Below, piece after piece: positions 51,463-59,609 of a stretch of 64,000 nt of DNA. The notes under the pieces are model-generated. The model saw only the letters and a list, made by a program, of their open reading frames with translations, searched no databases and was not told where the DNA came from. Position numbers and translations under genes: made by a program. The stretch lies in the NCBI GenBank assembly GCA_035404185.1, contig DAONGN010000001.1, forward strand, positions 124,001 through 188,000, read 5' to 3'. The DNA is from Candidatus Pacearchaeota archaeon (GTDB lineage Bacteria > Patescibacteriota > Minisyncoccia > Minisyncoccales > Minisyncoccaceae). Position 1 is the stretch's first letter. Each line of letters starts with the position of its first letter.

Positions 51463-53416
51463 TGAGATAAAAGAATTAGTTCCAGGATTAAAAGCAAATC
51501 CTAAAGAAGTAGGGGAAACTTTGACTTTGACCGGATTCATGATGGATGGCTTTACTGAAATTTTATATAAAGGAAAGAAAGACTATTTATTAAGTTTAGA
51601 AATCAGACAGAATCGCGCTGATTGTCTTTCGGTTATCGGTCTTGCTCAAGAAGTAGCCGCTTATTACAATTTGAAATTAAATATTCCGACCGTAAAGCCA
51701 ATTAATAAAAATACTAAAAAGCTTGATATCAAAATTGAAGCAATAAAAGAAACTAAAAGGGTTTTAGCGATTAAGATTGATAATGTTAAGAATATTGAAT
51801 CTCCAATATGGCTTAAAGAATATATGTCTTTTTACGGTTTAAACAGCGCCGGACTATTGGTTGACCTTTCTAACTATGTGATGATGGTAACTGGATATCC
51901 GTCTCATTTGATTGATTTTGATAAAACAGAAGGGCCTATTTGTTGGTCTATGAATAACAGCTTCAAAGAAATAACTACTTTATTAGGTTCAGTTACCAAA
52001 CTAAATAATAATGAAATCATTATTAGAGACAATAATAATATTTTAGCTTTAGCAGGAATCATTGGAGGCAAAACTGACAGCATTGATATTAAGACAAAAT
52101 CCATTATTGCCGAAATCGCCATTTATGACCGTTCAATTATCAGGAAGAATTCAAGAAGTTTAAATATTACAACCGAGGCTAGTAGAAGATTGGAAAAAGA
52201 CCTTGATCCTAATGGAGCTGATTACGCAATGAAAATGCTAGTTTCTTTAATTATAAAATATGCTGGAGGACAAGTTGTCAGTTCTTTGTTCAGCTACTAT
52301 CCTAAAAAATACGTTTCTCCTAAGATTCAATTTGATAAAGAACTACCGAGTAAATTAGCCGGAATTGAAATAAGTCCGAAAGATACATTAAAAATATTGA
52401 AAGGATTAAATTTCCAAATTATTTCTAAAAACAATAAATTAACAGTTATTCCTCCGACTTCAAGAATGGACGTATCTTTACCTGAAGACTTGGCTGAAGA
52501 GGTGATAAGGATATACGGATATAATCATATTCCAACCAACGAAACTCCTTGTTTGGAAATTGTTAAAAATATCACTCCTAAAAATATTATCTTATCAGAA
52601 AAGATTAGAGATATTTTAACGGCCTTAAGATTTGATGAAACACTATCTTGGCCGTTAACCCAAGAGGGGATTAATGACAAATTCAATTATTTCGATTTAA
52701 AAGAAATAACCACTCAAAATTCGGTTAATGATCTGTTTCCCAACCTAAGACAATCAATGGCTCCAGGATTATTAAATCAAATGAATGAATATTTCAAGAA
52801 AGGAGTTGAATACATTGATATTTTTGAAATAGGAAAAGTCTTCGGAGAAAAGAACAAAAATTACTTAGAACATGATTCTTTAGGAATATTGTCAGCAACA
52901 AAAAACAATACCTTCCCTCAATTCAAAGATAAGGCTGAATCATTATTGAGATTGCTCGGATTTGACGATGTTAAATACTTTAAATCTAAATCAAAACCAA
53001 AGACATCCAATCCTGAATCTTGCTGGGATGTCTTTGTTAATAATCAAAATATCGGCATTCTTTATAAATTGACTCCATCAGAAACAAAGCTTAACATCTA
53101 CTTTGCTGAAATTGATATTGAAAGGATTACCAAAATGTTAACCAATGTAGACAATAATCCGGTGGTGGAATTAACTCAAAAATTAATTCCTTTAGATGTA
53201 AATATTGAACTAGATGAAAAAGAATCAATCTTTGAATATTTGGATAATTTAGAGAAGAAGATAAACAAAAAGAATATTTGGAGTATTAATATTGCTGACA
53301 TTTATCAAATGAAAGGGAAAAAGAGATATACCTTGAGGGTGACTTACGAAGAATTATCTGACAAAGAAGCTAAAGATACTCACCTTAAAACATTCGGGCT
53401 AAACAATATAAATTAA
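51446..53416 (+). CDS. pheT: Phenylalanyl-tRNA synthetase beta subunit, short form
   Basis: 656 residues, against about 790-800 in most bacteria. B1 domain at the N terminus (SLEIRQNRADCLSVIGLAQEV), B3/B4 editing domain (~90-270), B5 (~285-355, LPEDLAEEVIRIYGY), the class II-like fold, and a C-terminal FDX-ACB anticodon-binding domain (ending THLKTFG). The EMAP/OB-fold tRNA-binding insertion usually near residues 40-150 is missing, as in other reduced PheT proteins. Confidence 0.93.
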   Translation: MKVLYSEIKELVPGLKANPKEVGETLTLTGFMMDGFTEILYKGKKDYLLSLEIRQNRADCLSVIGLAQEVAAYYNLKLNIPTVKPINKNTKKLDIKIEAIKETKRVLAIKIDNVKNIESPIWLKEYMSFYGLNSAGLLVDLSNYVMMVTGYPSHLIDFDKTEGPICWSMNNSFKEITTLLGSVTKLNNNEIIIRDNNNILALAGIIGGKTDSIDIKTKSIIAEIAIYDRSIIRKNSRSLNITTEASRRLEKDLDPNGADYAMKMLVSLIIKYAGGQVVSSLFSYYPKKYVSPKIQFDKELPSKLAGIEISPKDTLKILKGLNFQIISKNNKLTVIPPTSRMDVSLPEDLAEEVIRIYGYNHIPTNETPCLEIVKNITPKNIILSEKIRDILTALRFDETLSWPLTQEGINDKFNYFDLKEITTQNSVNDLFPNLRQSMAPGLLNQMNEYFKKGVEYIDIFEIGKVFGEKNKNYLEHDSLGILSATKNNTFPQFKDKAESLLRLLGFDDVKYFKSKSKPKTSNPESCWDVFVNNQNIGILYKLTPSETKLNIYFAEIDIERITKMLTNVDNNPVVELTQKLIPLDVNIELDEKESIFEYLDNLEKKINKKNIWSINIADIYQMKGKKRYTLRVTYEELSDKEAKDTHLKTFGLNNIN

Positions 53417-53477
53417 TTAAAGCTCCTTTAGTGAAAGCTTTTCTTATGGCTCAAATAAGCGAAAATTCCTACAATTT

Positions 53478-54053
53478 TTATAAAATTTTAATTCCAAAAT
53501 TTTTTAATTCTTCTGCAAGTCTATTTATTGGTAAACCCATTGCATTAAAAAAGTCACCATCAATTTTTTCTATCAGAATAGCTCCCATATCTTGAATAGA
53601 ATATCCGCCAGCTCGTTCTAGTGGTTCGCCAGTTTTGATATAGGCCTCTATCGTTTCTGGAGACATTTTCTTCATAAAAACTTTGGTTGTTTCATGAAAG
53701 GAAACCATGTGATTATTACTAGTATCAATAATTGTAACACCTGTAATAATATTGTTTTCTCTTCCGTTTAACATATTTAACATTTCCCTAGCTAATACTT
53801 CTGTTTTAGGCTTACCTAAACATTTATTATTATAAACAACAAAAGTATCAGCGGCAATAACTATTGCATCATTGTTTTTGTCGGTAACCGACTTCGCCTT
53901 ACCTAAAGAAAGATATTCTGAAAGTTCTCCAGGAGACATCTGTAAATTCATGTCCTCTTCATAATTACTTTCCTGAATGTCAAAAGAAAGACCAGTTTTT
54001 AAAAGAATCTCTTTTCTACGAGGAGAAGTTGATGCTAAAACAATTTTCTTCAT
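53478..54053 (-). CDS. maf: Maf-family nucleoside triphosphate pyrophosphatase
   Basis: 191 residues from MKKIVLASTSPRRKEIL at 54053 (four upstream codons MFLN ignored). Motifs STSPRRKEIL, VIAADTFVVY and GRENNIITGV are typical. Maf proteins hydrolyse non-canonical or methylated NTPs and are linked to cell-division arrest. Monocistronic and convergent with pheT; divergent from the unknown gene at 54174. Confidence 0.92.
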   Translation of the reverse strand: MKKIVLASTSPRRKEILLKTGLSFDIQESNYEEDMNLQMSPGELSEYLSLGKAKSVTDKNNDAIVIAADTFVVYNNKCLGKPKTEVLAREMLNMLNGRENNIITGVTIIDTSNNHMVSFHETTKVFMKKMSPETIEAYIKTGEPLERAGGYSIQDMGAILIEKIDGDFFNAMGLPINRLAEELKNFGIKIL

Positions 54054-54173
54054 ATTCAAAAACAAATAAGATTTGCTATAAGTATATTCTTTCTCATAAT
54101 TTTTATCAATATAGGCTAATCCAAAATTTATTCCAAGCCTATATAGTCGTTTAAGGTATATTACACGACGAAC

Positions 54174-54407
54174 ATGGCATACCTAAAACCAAAACAAGAA
54201 TATGCTGATTTCTATGACCGCTTAACGGTTGATTATTGTCGGGAAAAGGAAAAAGAATTTGAGGATATAAGGAAGGCGAAAAATAAAAAGGTTCCGGAAA
54301 AAGACATTGCAGAATATCTAGACGTTTTAAATAAATTCCTTGCGTTAGGAATGTATTGTATTATTGGCGACAAATATGAACAAAAAGAGAAAACTATTAA
54401 GGAATGA
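54174..54407 (+). CDS. Small unknown protein (pair partner of 54408-55115)
   Basis: 77 residues, soluble, helical and charged (AYLKPKQEYADFYDRLTVDYC). No family recognised. The stop TGA is immediately followed by the ATG of the next gene. TATATT (54157-54162) lies 11 bases before the start. Confidence 0.55.
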   Translation: MAYLKPKQEYADFYDRLTVDYCREKEKEFEDIRKAKNKKVPEKDIAEYLDVLNKFLALGMYCIIGDKYEQKEKTIKE

Positions 54408-55115
54408 ATGGAAAGAGATAGGAAGAAAGATGAAAAGCTCGAAAACGCCGAACCTCCATTGGGAATAAAATGCTTGGTTTGTGGTAGTGAAATGGATCCT
54501 AATTTCAGAGACCTGTTCGGAAGTGAAGAGCGGGTCATATTTATGTATGACTGCCCGAAAGGATGTCATCGCAGAGCTTTCTATGTGGGCGGAGAAGAAT
54601 ATATCCCAAAACATCTTGATGGAGATATAGACTTATCAATTCCTGAAAAGAAACCCGATCCTGATTTCCTAAAAGATAGGGAAAGGTTTTGTCTTACAGA
54701 AGAAAAGGGAAGAGAGTATATAACAGCAAAGGAAAGTATAGAAAAATCTACCGAGCACATGAGAATGCTTGATGAAAAAGAGAAAAATCAAGAAGCTCTA
54801 TCTAAAATAGAAAAGCTAACAGCTTTTGAATTAGAAAAATTCCTTTCACCTAAACTAGGAAGGCAAGGATATATGGGTTTTAAGTTTGGAACGCCAGAAA
54901 TAGGGAAGGAGGTCTTTTTACCTTTTACCGTTACCGATACTCATCCAAGAGGAGAAAGAGAAAGCTCATATGACCTAAAAAGGCTTGTCCATAAGGTATT
55001 AGAGGGTGTAAACTGGAGACTAATGAGTGATGGCATCTCTTATCGTGTCGGAATCCTTTCGGGAAGGTTGAGAGCATATGAAAAAGATGAAGATATATTA
55101 AAATTAATTAAATGA
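54408..55115 (+). CDS. Unknown protein with a zinc-ribbon-like N-terminal part
   Basis: 235 residues. CLVCGSEMD (~22-30) and CPKGCHRRAFYVGGEEY (~52-68) supply four cysteines in a CxxC...CxxxC pattern of a zinc-binding treble-clef or ribbon. The rest is charged and helical, with a C-terminal RLRAYEKDEDILKLIK. No catalytic motif seen. It begins directly on the stop of the 77-residue gene, so the two likely act together. Confidence 0.55.
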   Translation: MERDRKKDEKLENAEPPLGIKCLVCGSEMDPNFRDLFGSEERVIFMYDCPKGCHRRAFYVGGEEYIPKHLDGDIDLSIPEKKPDPDFLKDRERFCLTEEKGREYITAKESIEKSTEHMRMLDEKEKNQEALSKIEKLTAFELEKFLSPKLGRQGYMGFKFGTPEIGKEVFLPFTVTDTHPRGERESSYDLKRLVHKVLEGVNWRLMSDGISYRVGILSGRLRAYEKDEDILKLIK

Positions 55116-55116
55116 T

Positions 55117-55602
55117 ATGGCAGTTGATAAAGCCTTTAATATAAAAATTGAAACGCAATATTTGCATCCTGAATATCTAATAAATTCAGAGAAACAGGAA
55201 TTCATAGGAACCACAGGGTTATTAAAAATTTTTGAGTTAACATCGCCCAATTCATTAAAGCCGTTTTTCTGGGGTCGTTGGGATCCCAAAGAAAAAGTAA
55301 TGGACATTGATATTTACAACACGAATAATAATACCAAAAAATATTTTAAAAATAATAAAAAAAATTGTAGAGGTCATCACCCTGAATTGATTGATATAGT
55401 CAATAGAACATTTAAAGTGTCGATTTCTATATTAGGAGAAAATATTTATCAAGGTCTTGTATTCTTCAGCATAAATCACACATTACGTGCAGAAACAGGT
55501 ATATTTGCAGTAACTGGATTTCCAGTGAATTTTGAGCTAGTAAGAAATAATTTGTTTTCGAAAATAATAAGTAAAATATGGCCTCAATCAAAGAAGAAAT
55601 AG
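55117..55602 (+). CDS. Unknown protein paired with the HEPN-like gene
   Basis: 161 residues, soluble, beta-rich. YIDIYNTNNNT-like and GHHPELIDIVNRTFKVSISILGE segments suggest a compact alpha/beta domain; basic C terminus (WPQSKKK). It starts one base after the preceding stop and its 3' end overlaps the next gene by 25 bases, so it is probably co-regulated with the HEPN-like protein. Confidence 0.5.
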   Translation: MAVDKAFNIKIETQYLHPEYLINSEKQEFIGTTGLLKIFELTSPNSLKPFFWGRWDPKEKVMDIDIYNTNNNTKKYFKNNKKNCRGHHPELIDIVNRTFKVSISILGENIYQGLVFFSINHTLRAETGIFAVTGFPVNFELVRNNLFSKIISKIWPQSKKK

Positions 55603-56882
55603 GTGTTAAAATTTATGACTATCTAGAGAAGGTGGCAAATAAAGAAGTTGCATTAGCAATGCAGTTTCCAATAGTTGATCAATACAAGCAAGATCGTTAT
55701 TATTCAAGACATCAATTAATATCGACACTACTTGCAGAGTTTGAATATTTTCAAGAAAAAGGACTGCAATATACTCCAACAGATATAGTAAATATACTAT
55801 TTGAAGCGAAACTACTTTTTGCCGTTAAGACTGAAAAGGAATTTGATCAAAGAAGAGGAGGAGGTAGATTTATGGTAGAATCTCCATTTCTATTTATGTG
55901 GGAAGAAAGAGATCAAACTATAGAAAAAGTAATTGAATTTCATCTGCAAAACATTGCAATCTCAATTTACGAAAAAACTCTAATTACCGAAATTAGAGAT
56001 TTTATCGCTGATAATAATCTTGGCAATTCTACATTATTTTTTATAAATTTATTCAAAAAACTTTCCCTTCCTTTCCACTCATTTTTTGACGAATCAACTC
56101 TTATTGAAGAATATAAAAAATTTAATTTCGACTCAAGAGAACCTACCTTGATTGAGGCAAGAAAATTTTTTAATAGTCCTTCTTTTGGGTATACAATGAT
56201 AGGATCAGATAGTTATGTTTATTATTATGCTTCTACTCAATTAAGAGCCTTCCTCAATTTACTTCGAATCGCTGGATTCTTGCATCATGGACAAGTTGAT
56301 TTTGGAGGATGGGGAGCCGAACTGATGGCACCCACAGGCTCAGTTTTATTGGGAACAAATTCGATGGGAGTATTATTCTGGGATGAAGATAAAAAAGAAC
56401 CTTGGGAAAAAATACCCGACGGATGTCTTTATAGATCTTTTGGATACAGAGGCCTTACTAAAATATTTCTTGATGATAGAACATTTAAGGGAATCGAAAA
56501 TATTTTTATTGAAAATAGCATAATATTCGAAAAGTTAAAAAAACCTTGGAGTAAGACTAGTATTTATGATATTGCACCATCATTAGATATTCTAAGTTCT
56601 GCAACTCAAATGCCTGACTTGGGTGCTAAAATACTACAAATTTACTGTTGTCTTGAGCATCTTTTTGTTCCCAAAACAGTAAGAAAAGATAATGTAAAAT
56701 ACATTATTGGAGGTATAAATGCTCTTAAACCAAATCTAATTCCATGGTTTGACAACTTATATAAATTACGATGCGATTACGCACATAAAGGCTTTGTCCA
56801 GCGCAATGATGAAACCTTAGGTTTAGTTTTTGATTCTATAAAAAATACGCTTATCTTGCTTACTGCGAAATTAAAACAATAA
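55578..56882 (+). CDS. Large unknown protein with a C-terminal HEPN-like Rx4H motif
   Basis: 434 residues. The last ~85 residues look like an Apea-type HEPN domain: IYCCLEHLFVPK helix, then LYKLRCDYAHKGF, in which R-C-D-Y-A-H is an Rx4H ribonuclease-type motif, then a closing helix. HEPN domains with Rx4-6H are RNases in many toxin and defence proteins. The first ~340 residues are unclassified (ATPase motifs absent; GGWGAELMAPTG and FGYRGLTK noted). With the overlapping 55117 gene it forms a two-gene unit. Confidence 0.55.
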   Translation: MASIKEEIGVKIYDYLEKVANKEVALAMQFPIVDQYKQDRYYSRHQLISTLLAEFEYFQEKGLQYTPTDIVNILFEAKLLFAVKTEKEFDQRRGGGRFMVESPFLFMWEERDQTIEKVIEFHLQNIAISIYEKTLITEIRDFIADNNLGNSTLFFINLFKKLSLPFHSFFDESTLIEEYKKFNFDSREPTLIEARKFFNSPSFGYTMIGSDSYVYYYASTQLRAFLNLLRIAGFLHHGQVDFGGWGAELMAPTGSVLLGTNSMGVLFWDEDKKEPWEKIPDGCLYRSFGYRGLTKIFLDDRTFKGIENIFIENSIIFEKLKKPWSKTSIYDIAPSLDILSSATQMPDLGAKILQIYCCLEHLFVPKTVRKDNVKYIIGGINALKPNLIPWFDNLYKLRCDYAHKGFVQRNDETLGLVFDSIKNTLILLTAKLKQ

Positions 56883-57101
56883 ATAAGACATGTAACACAC
56901 CCTTTTATACTGTCTCATTTGTCTCATTTTCCTAGACCCTGATACCTCAAATTGACTATCCCCAAGACCTCCAAAGAACCCTTACACTGCTTGGAGGGTA
57001 GGGGTTCTAGGCCTTCCTTGCCTACCCGCTAGTATCAATCTATAAGATTAAAATATCAAAACCAAATTGGTACTTTTTGTTTTTAGATATATAATAAAAA
57101 T
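56883..57101. other. Intergenic region with three mutually exclusive hairpins
   Basis: 219 bases, clearly richer in G+C than its surroundings at 56960-57030. CCTCCAA (56968) can pair with TTGGAGG (56991). AGAACCCTTAC (56975) can pair with GTAGGGGTTCT (56998). GGGTAGG (56996) can pair with CCTACCC (57021). The first two helices are interleaved with no linker, so they exclude each other. The leaderless promoter of the first GNAT gene ends the region. Confidence 0.45.
57067..57095 (+). promoter_or_regulatory. Leaderless-type promoter of the first GNAT gene
   Basis: TTGGTA (57067-57072), 17 bases, TATAAT (57090-57095), six bases, then ATG at 57102. Confidence 0.7.
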
Positions 57102-57533
57102 ATGACATACAAAAATTCGACCAACAAAAAAATTAATATTAATCAAATTAGACTTTTAAGAAAGTCTATTGGGTGGCAACCGAGAAGCGAAAATAAATGG
57201 AAAGAAATATTATCTAAATCATCTTTTGTTTATAGTGTTTGGGATGGAAAAAAGTTGATAGGAATGGGGAGATTAATAGAAGATGGAATTATGTGCATGC
57301 TTTATGACATCGTGGTTCATAAAAATTATCAAGGAAAGGGAATAGGGAAAATAATCGTAAATAAAATAATTGAGCAAACAAAAAATAAAAAGTATTGTTC
57401 AATAGCTTTATTTACAGACAAAGATAAGATTAAATTTTACAAAAAATTAGGATTTAAGGTTGCCATTGTTGCTATGGAATACAATTGGCACATAACAAAA
57501 ATATGGGAAAAACAATCCAAAAAGAAAAAATAG
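57102..57533 (+). CDS. GNAT-family N-acetyltransferase 1
   Basis: 143 residues. Acetyl-CoA pyrophosphate loop is VVHKNYQGKGIGKIIVN (~68-84), with the GNAT strands VYSVWDGKKLIGMGRLI before it and FYKKLGFKV after. It transfers acetyl to an amine of unknown substrate. The second GNAT gene overlaps its 3' end by 31 bases. Confidence 0.82.
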   Translation: MTYKNSTNKKININQIRLLRKSIGWQPRSENKWKEILSKSSFVYSVWDGKKLIGMGRLIEDGIMCMLYDIVVHKNYQGKGIGKIIVNKIIEQTKNKKYCSIALFTDKDKIKFYKKLGFKVAIVAMEYNWHITKIWEKQSKKKK

Positions 57534-58021
57534 AAATAAGGCCTCCTAAAATGTCTGATGTTAATTCTTTACTTGAGACGATAAACTCTTTAGTCGAAGA
57601 AAAAGCAATGATTATCGTTCAAGATAAGGTAACTCTTAAACAAGAAAGAAATTATCTCAAAGGAATAATAAAAAGCAAGAATGCTGTTTTCTTGTTTTTA
57701 GTCATTAACGGAAAAGTAATGGGAAGCGCAGGAATAACTAAATACGAAAATATAAAAAGCCATATAGGAGAAATGGGCATTATAATTAAAAAAGAGGCTA
57801 GGGGATTAGGACTAGGAGAGAAACTATTCAAAAAAGTAATGGAAGAAGGAATTAAGAAATTTAAACTAAAAATAGTTATTCTTGATGTTTTAAAGGGCAA
57901 CAAAATAGCCCAAAATCTATATAAAAAGATGGGATTCCAAAAAATAGGAACGATTAAAGGTGGGGCGAAATATTATGGAAGATATGAAGACAGCGTAATG
58001 ATGGCTAAATACTTAAAATAG
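57503..58021 (+). CDS. GNAT-family N-acetyltransferase 2
   Basis: 172 residues from MGKTIQKEKIEIRPP at 57503 (an in-frame TTG at 57485 is an alternative). GNAT motif A is KKEARGLGLGEKLFKKV, followed by NKIAQNLYKKMGFQKIG, close to RimI/ribosomal-protein or aminoglycoside-type acetyltransferases. The substrate is unknown. Coupled to GNAT 1 by overlap; the two are not close paralogues. Confidence 0.82.
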   Translation: MGKTIQKEKIEIRPPKMSDVNSLLETINSLVEEKAMIIVQDKVTLKQERNYLKGIIKSKNAVFLFLVINGKVMGSAGITKYENIKSHIGEMGIIIKKEARGLGLGEKLFKKVMEEGIKKFKLKIVILDVLKGNKIAQNLYKKMGFQKIGTIKGGAKYYGRYEDSVMMAKYLK

Positions 58022-58043
58022 CTTAAAACTTCAATAAAAAATA

Positions 58044-58071
58044 TTGCCCAAAATTAAATATGTGCTAAAAT
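58044..58071 (+). promoter_or_regulatory. Leaderless-type promoter of the secretion gene run
   Basis: TTGCCC (58044-58049), 16 bases, TAAAAT (58066-58071), six bases, then ATG at 58078. It probably drives the whole 58078-61382 run. Confidence 0.6.
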
Positions 58072-58077
58072 AAGAAT

Positions 58078-58548
58078 ATGAACGAACAAGAAAATTCGGA
58101 AGAATTCTTTTGGAAGACATACGAAACACTTCCCGACAATATTAAAGAAGCTCTTTTCTCTGAAGAGAATTTTAATGTTGTCTCAGAAATCTGCGAAAAG
58201 AACGGAATAACCGATGAAGAAATCAAATCTCAATTGGTAAAATACGTTGGCAAAACTTTAATGGGATTGTTGCCGATAAAAGAATTTTCAATTATTCTTG
58301 AATTAGAATTAAATCTTGATTCAGAAGTGGCAAGAAACATCAGCTGGGATATTGACAGTAGGATTTTCAGCCACTTAAGAATATCTTTAAATAAACTATA
58401 CTCTCCAGACATTGCAGAGAAGAAGGAATTAGTAGATAATACTAAGAAGGAAGAAGTGACAGAAGGAGAGATACAAATAGAAGATAAAAAAGAGATGCAA
58501 ACTGAAACTGCTAATCCTAACGATAAATACAAAGAACCTTTAATCTAA
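58078..58548 (+). CDS. Unknown acidic protein upstream of prgI
   Basis: 156 residues, soluble and helical, rich in E, D and N; no transmembrane part. The N-terminal 110 residues look like a helical bundle (EEFFWKTYETLPDNIKEALF, EEIKSQLVKYVGKTLMGLL), and the tail is disordered and charged. It lies one base before prgI and is probably an accessory of the secretion apparatus. Confidence 0.55.
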   Translation: MNEQENSEEFFWKTYETLPDNIKEALFSEENFNVVSEICEKNGITDEEIKSQLVKYVGKTLMGLLPIKEFSIILELELNLDSEVARNISWDIDSRIFSHLRISLNKLYSPDIAEKKELVDNTKKEEVTEGEIQIEDKKEMQTETANPNDKYKEPLI

Positions 58549-58549
58549 T

Positions 58550-58969
58550 ATGCAATACAGAGTTCCTCAATTTATAGAACACGAGGCCAAAATATTGGGG
58601 CCACTGAATATAAAACAAAGTCTTCTTGTGGGAGGAGTACTTGCTGCTTGTTTCTTCATGTACTTTTCTATCGGAAAAACCAATTTCTTTCTTTTTCTTT
58701 TAATAGCAGCTGGTTTAGTTGGACTTGCTCTAGCTATATCCTTTACTAAAATTGAAGGCCAAGAATTACCAATAGTAGTAAAAAACTGGGCAAATTTTAA
58801 TACCAATCCTAAAATTTTCCTTTGGAAAAGAAAACAATCTCCTGTTTTTCTATCAACTGAAAGAACTAGAAGAGATATAACAACAAAACAAGCAGAAAGA
58901 TCTCCTCTAAGGGTAAAACAAGAAGGACGAATAGGGGATATGATTAAGAAAATAGATTTTGAAAAATAA
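58550..58969 (+). CDS. PrgI-family protein (VirB3-like)
   Basis: 139 residues. The start MQYRVPQFIEHEAKILGPL is the PrgI hallmark; two transmembrane helices follow (~25-45 and ~48-68), then EGQELPIVVKNWANF and a basic tail. PrgI is the Gram-positive-type equivalent of VirB3, which anchors VirB4 at the membrane. It is three bases from the next gene. Confidence 0.85.
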   Translation: MQYRVPQFIEHEAKILGPLNIKQSLLVGGVLAACFFMYFSIGKTNFFLFLLIAAGLVGLALAISFTKIEGQELPIVVKNWANFNTNPKIFLWKRKQSPVFLSTERTRRDITTKQAERSPLRVKQEGRIGDMIKKIDFEK

Positions 58970-58972
58970 CCT

Positions 58973-59605
58973 ATGACGATGGTTCCGTCTCAACAATTTA
59001 TGCCTGTTGAACAAATCAGGGAAGGAGTGATGATAATGAAAGATAAATCCTTAAAAGGAATTCTTTTGGTTTCTTCATTAAACTTTGCTTTGAAATCGGA
59101 AGATGAGCAAATGGCCATTATTTATCAATTCCAAAACTTTTTAAATTCTCTCGATTTTAGCTGCCAAATTATTGTTAATTCGAGAAAAGTAAATATCACT
59201 GGATATATTGATAAAATTAAAGATTTAGAAAATAAACAAAAAAACGAACTATTAAAAATTCAAACTGCCGAATATAGAGCATTTATTGAAGAAATTATTG
59301 CTAATGGCTCTATTATGAGTAAAAGTTTCTATGTCGTTGTCCCTTATTATCCAATGACCGAATTACCAAACATTAGTGGTGGTGGAAAAGAAAGTAAAAC
59401 CAATTTAACTGAAAAGAAATTTCAAAATGGAAAATATCAATTATGGCAGAGAATGGAATATGTTTCATTAGGAATTAGAAGGTGCGGATTAAAATCTGCC
59501 ACATTAGGGTCTGAAGAATTAATTGAATTATTGTGGGGATTGCATCACCCAAAACAAGCAGAGCTAGGATATTATCCTGATCTACCTCCGGAAGTTATAA
59601 TATAA
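58973..59605 (+). CDS. VirB4/TraC N-terminal-like protein as a separate gene
   Basis: 210 residues without nucleotide-binding motifs. The sequence (MPVEQIREGVMIMKDKSLKGILLVSSLNF, then DEQMAIIYQFQNFLNSLDF) resembles the N-terminal domain that normally precedes the ATPase in TraC/VirB4. It sits between PrgI and the ATPase with a gap of four bases, so in this lineage the N-terminal module seems to be encoded separately and to assemble with the next protein. Confidence 0.7.
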   Translation: MTMVPSQQFMPVEQIREGVMIMKDKSLKGILLVSSLNFALKSEDEQMAIIYQFQNFLNSLDFSCQIIVNSRKVNITGYIDKIKDLENKQKNELLKIQTAEYRAFIEEIIANGSIMSKSFYVVVPYYPMTELPNISGGGKESKTNLTEKKFQNGKYQLWQRMEYVSLGIRRCGLKSATLGSEELIELLWGLHHPKQAELGYYPDLPPEVII

Positions 59606-59609
59606 AAAT

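Noticed and set aside
53417-53477. Terminator between pheT and maf
   Set aside because: AAAGCT/AGCTTT can pair, but only over six bases with a large loop and a poor T tract; not strong enough to list.
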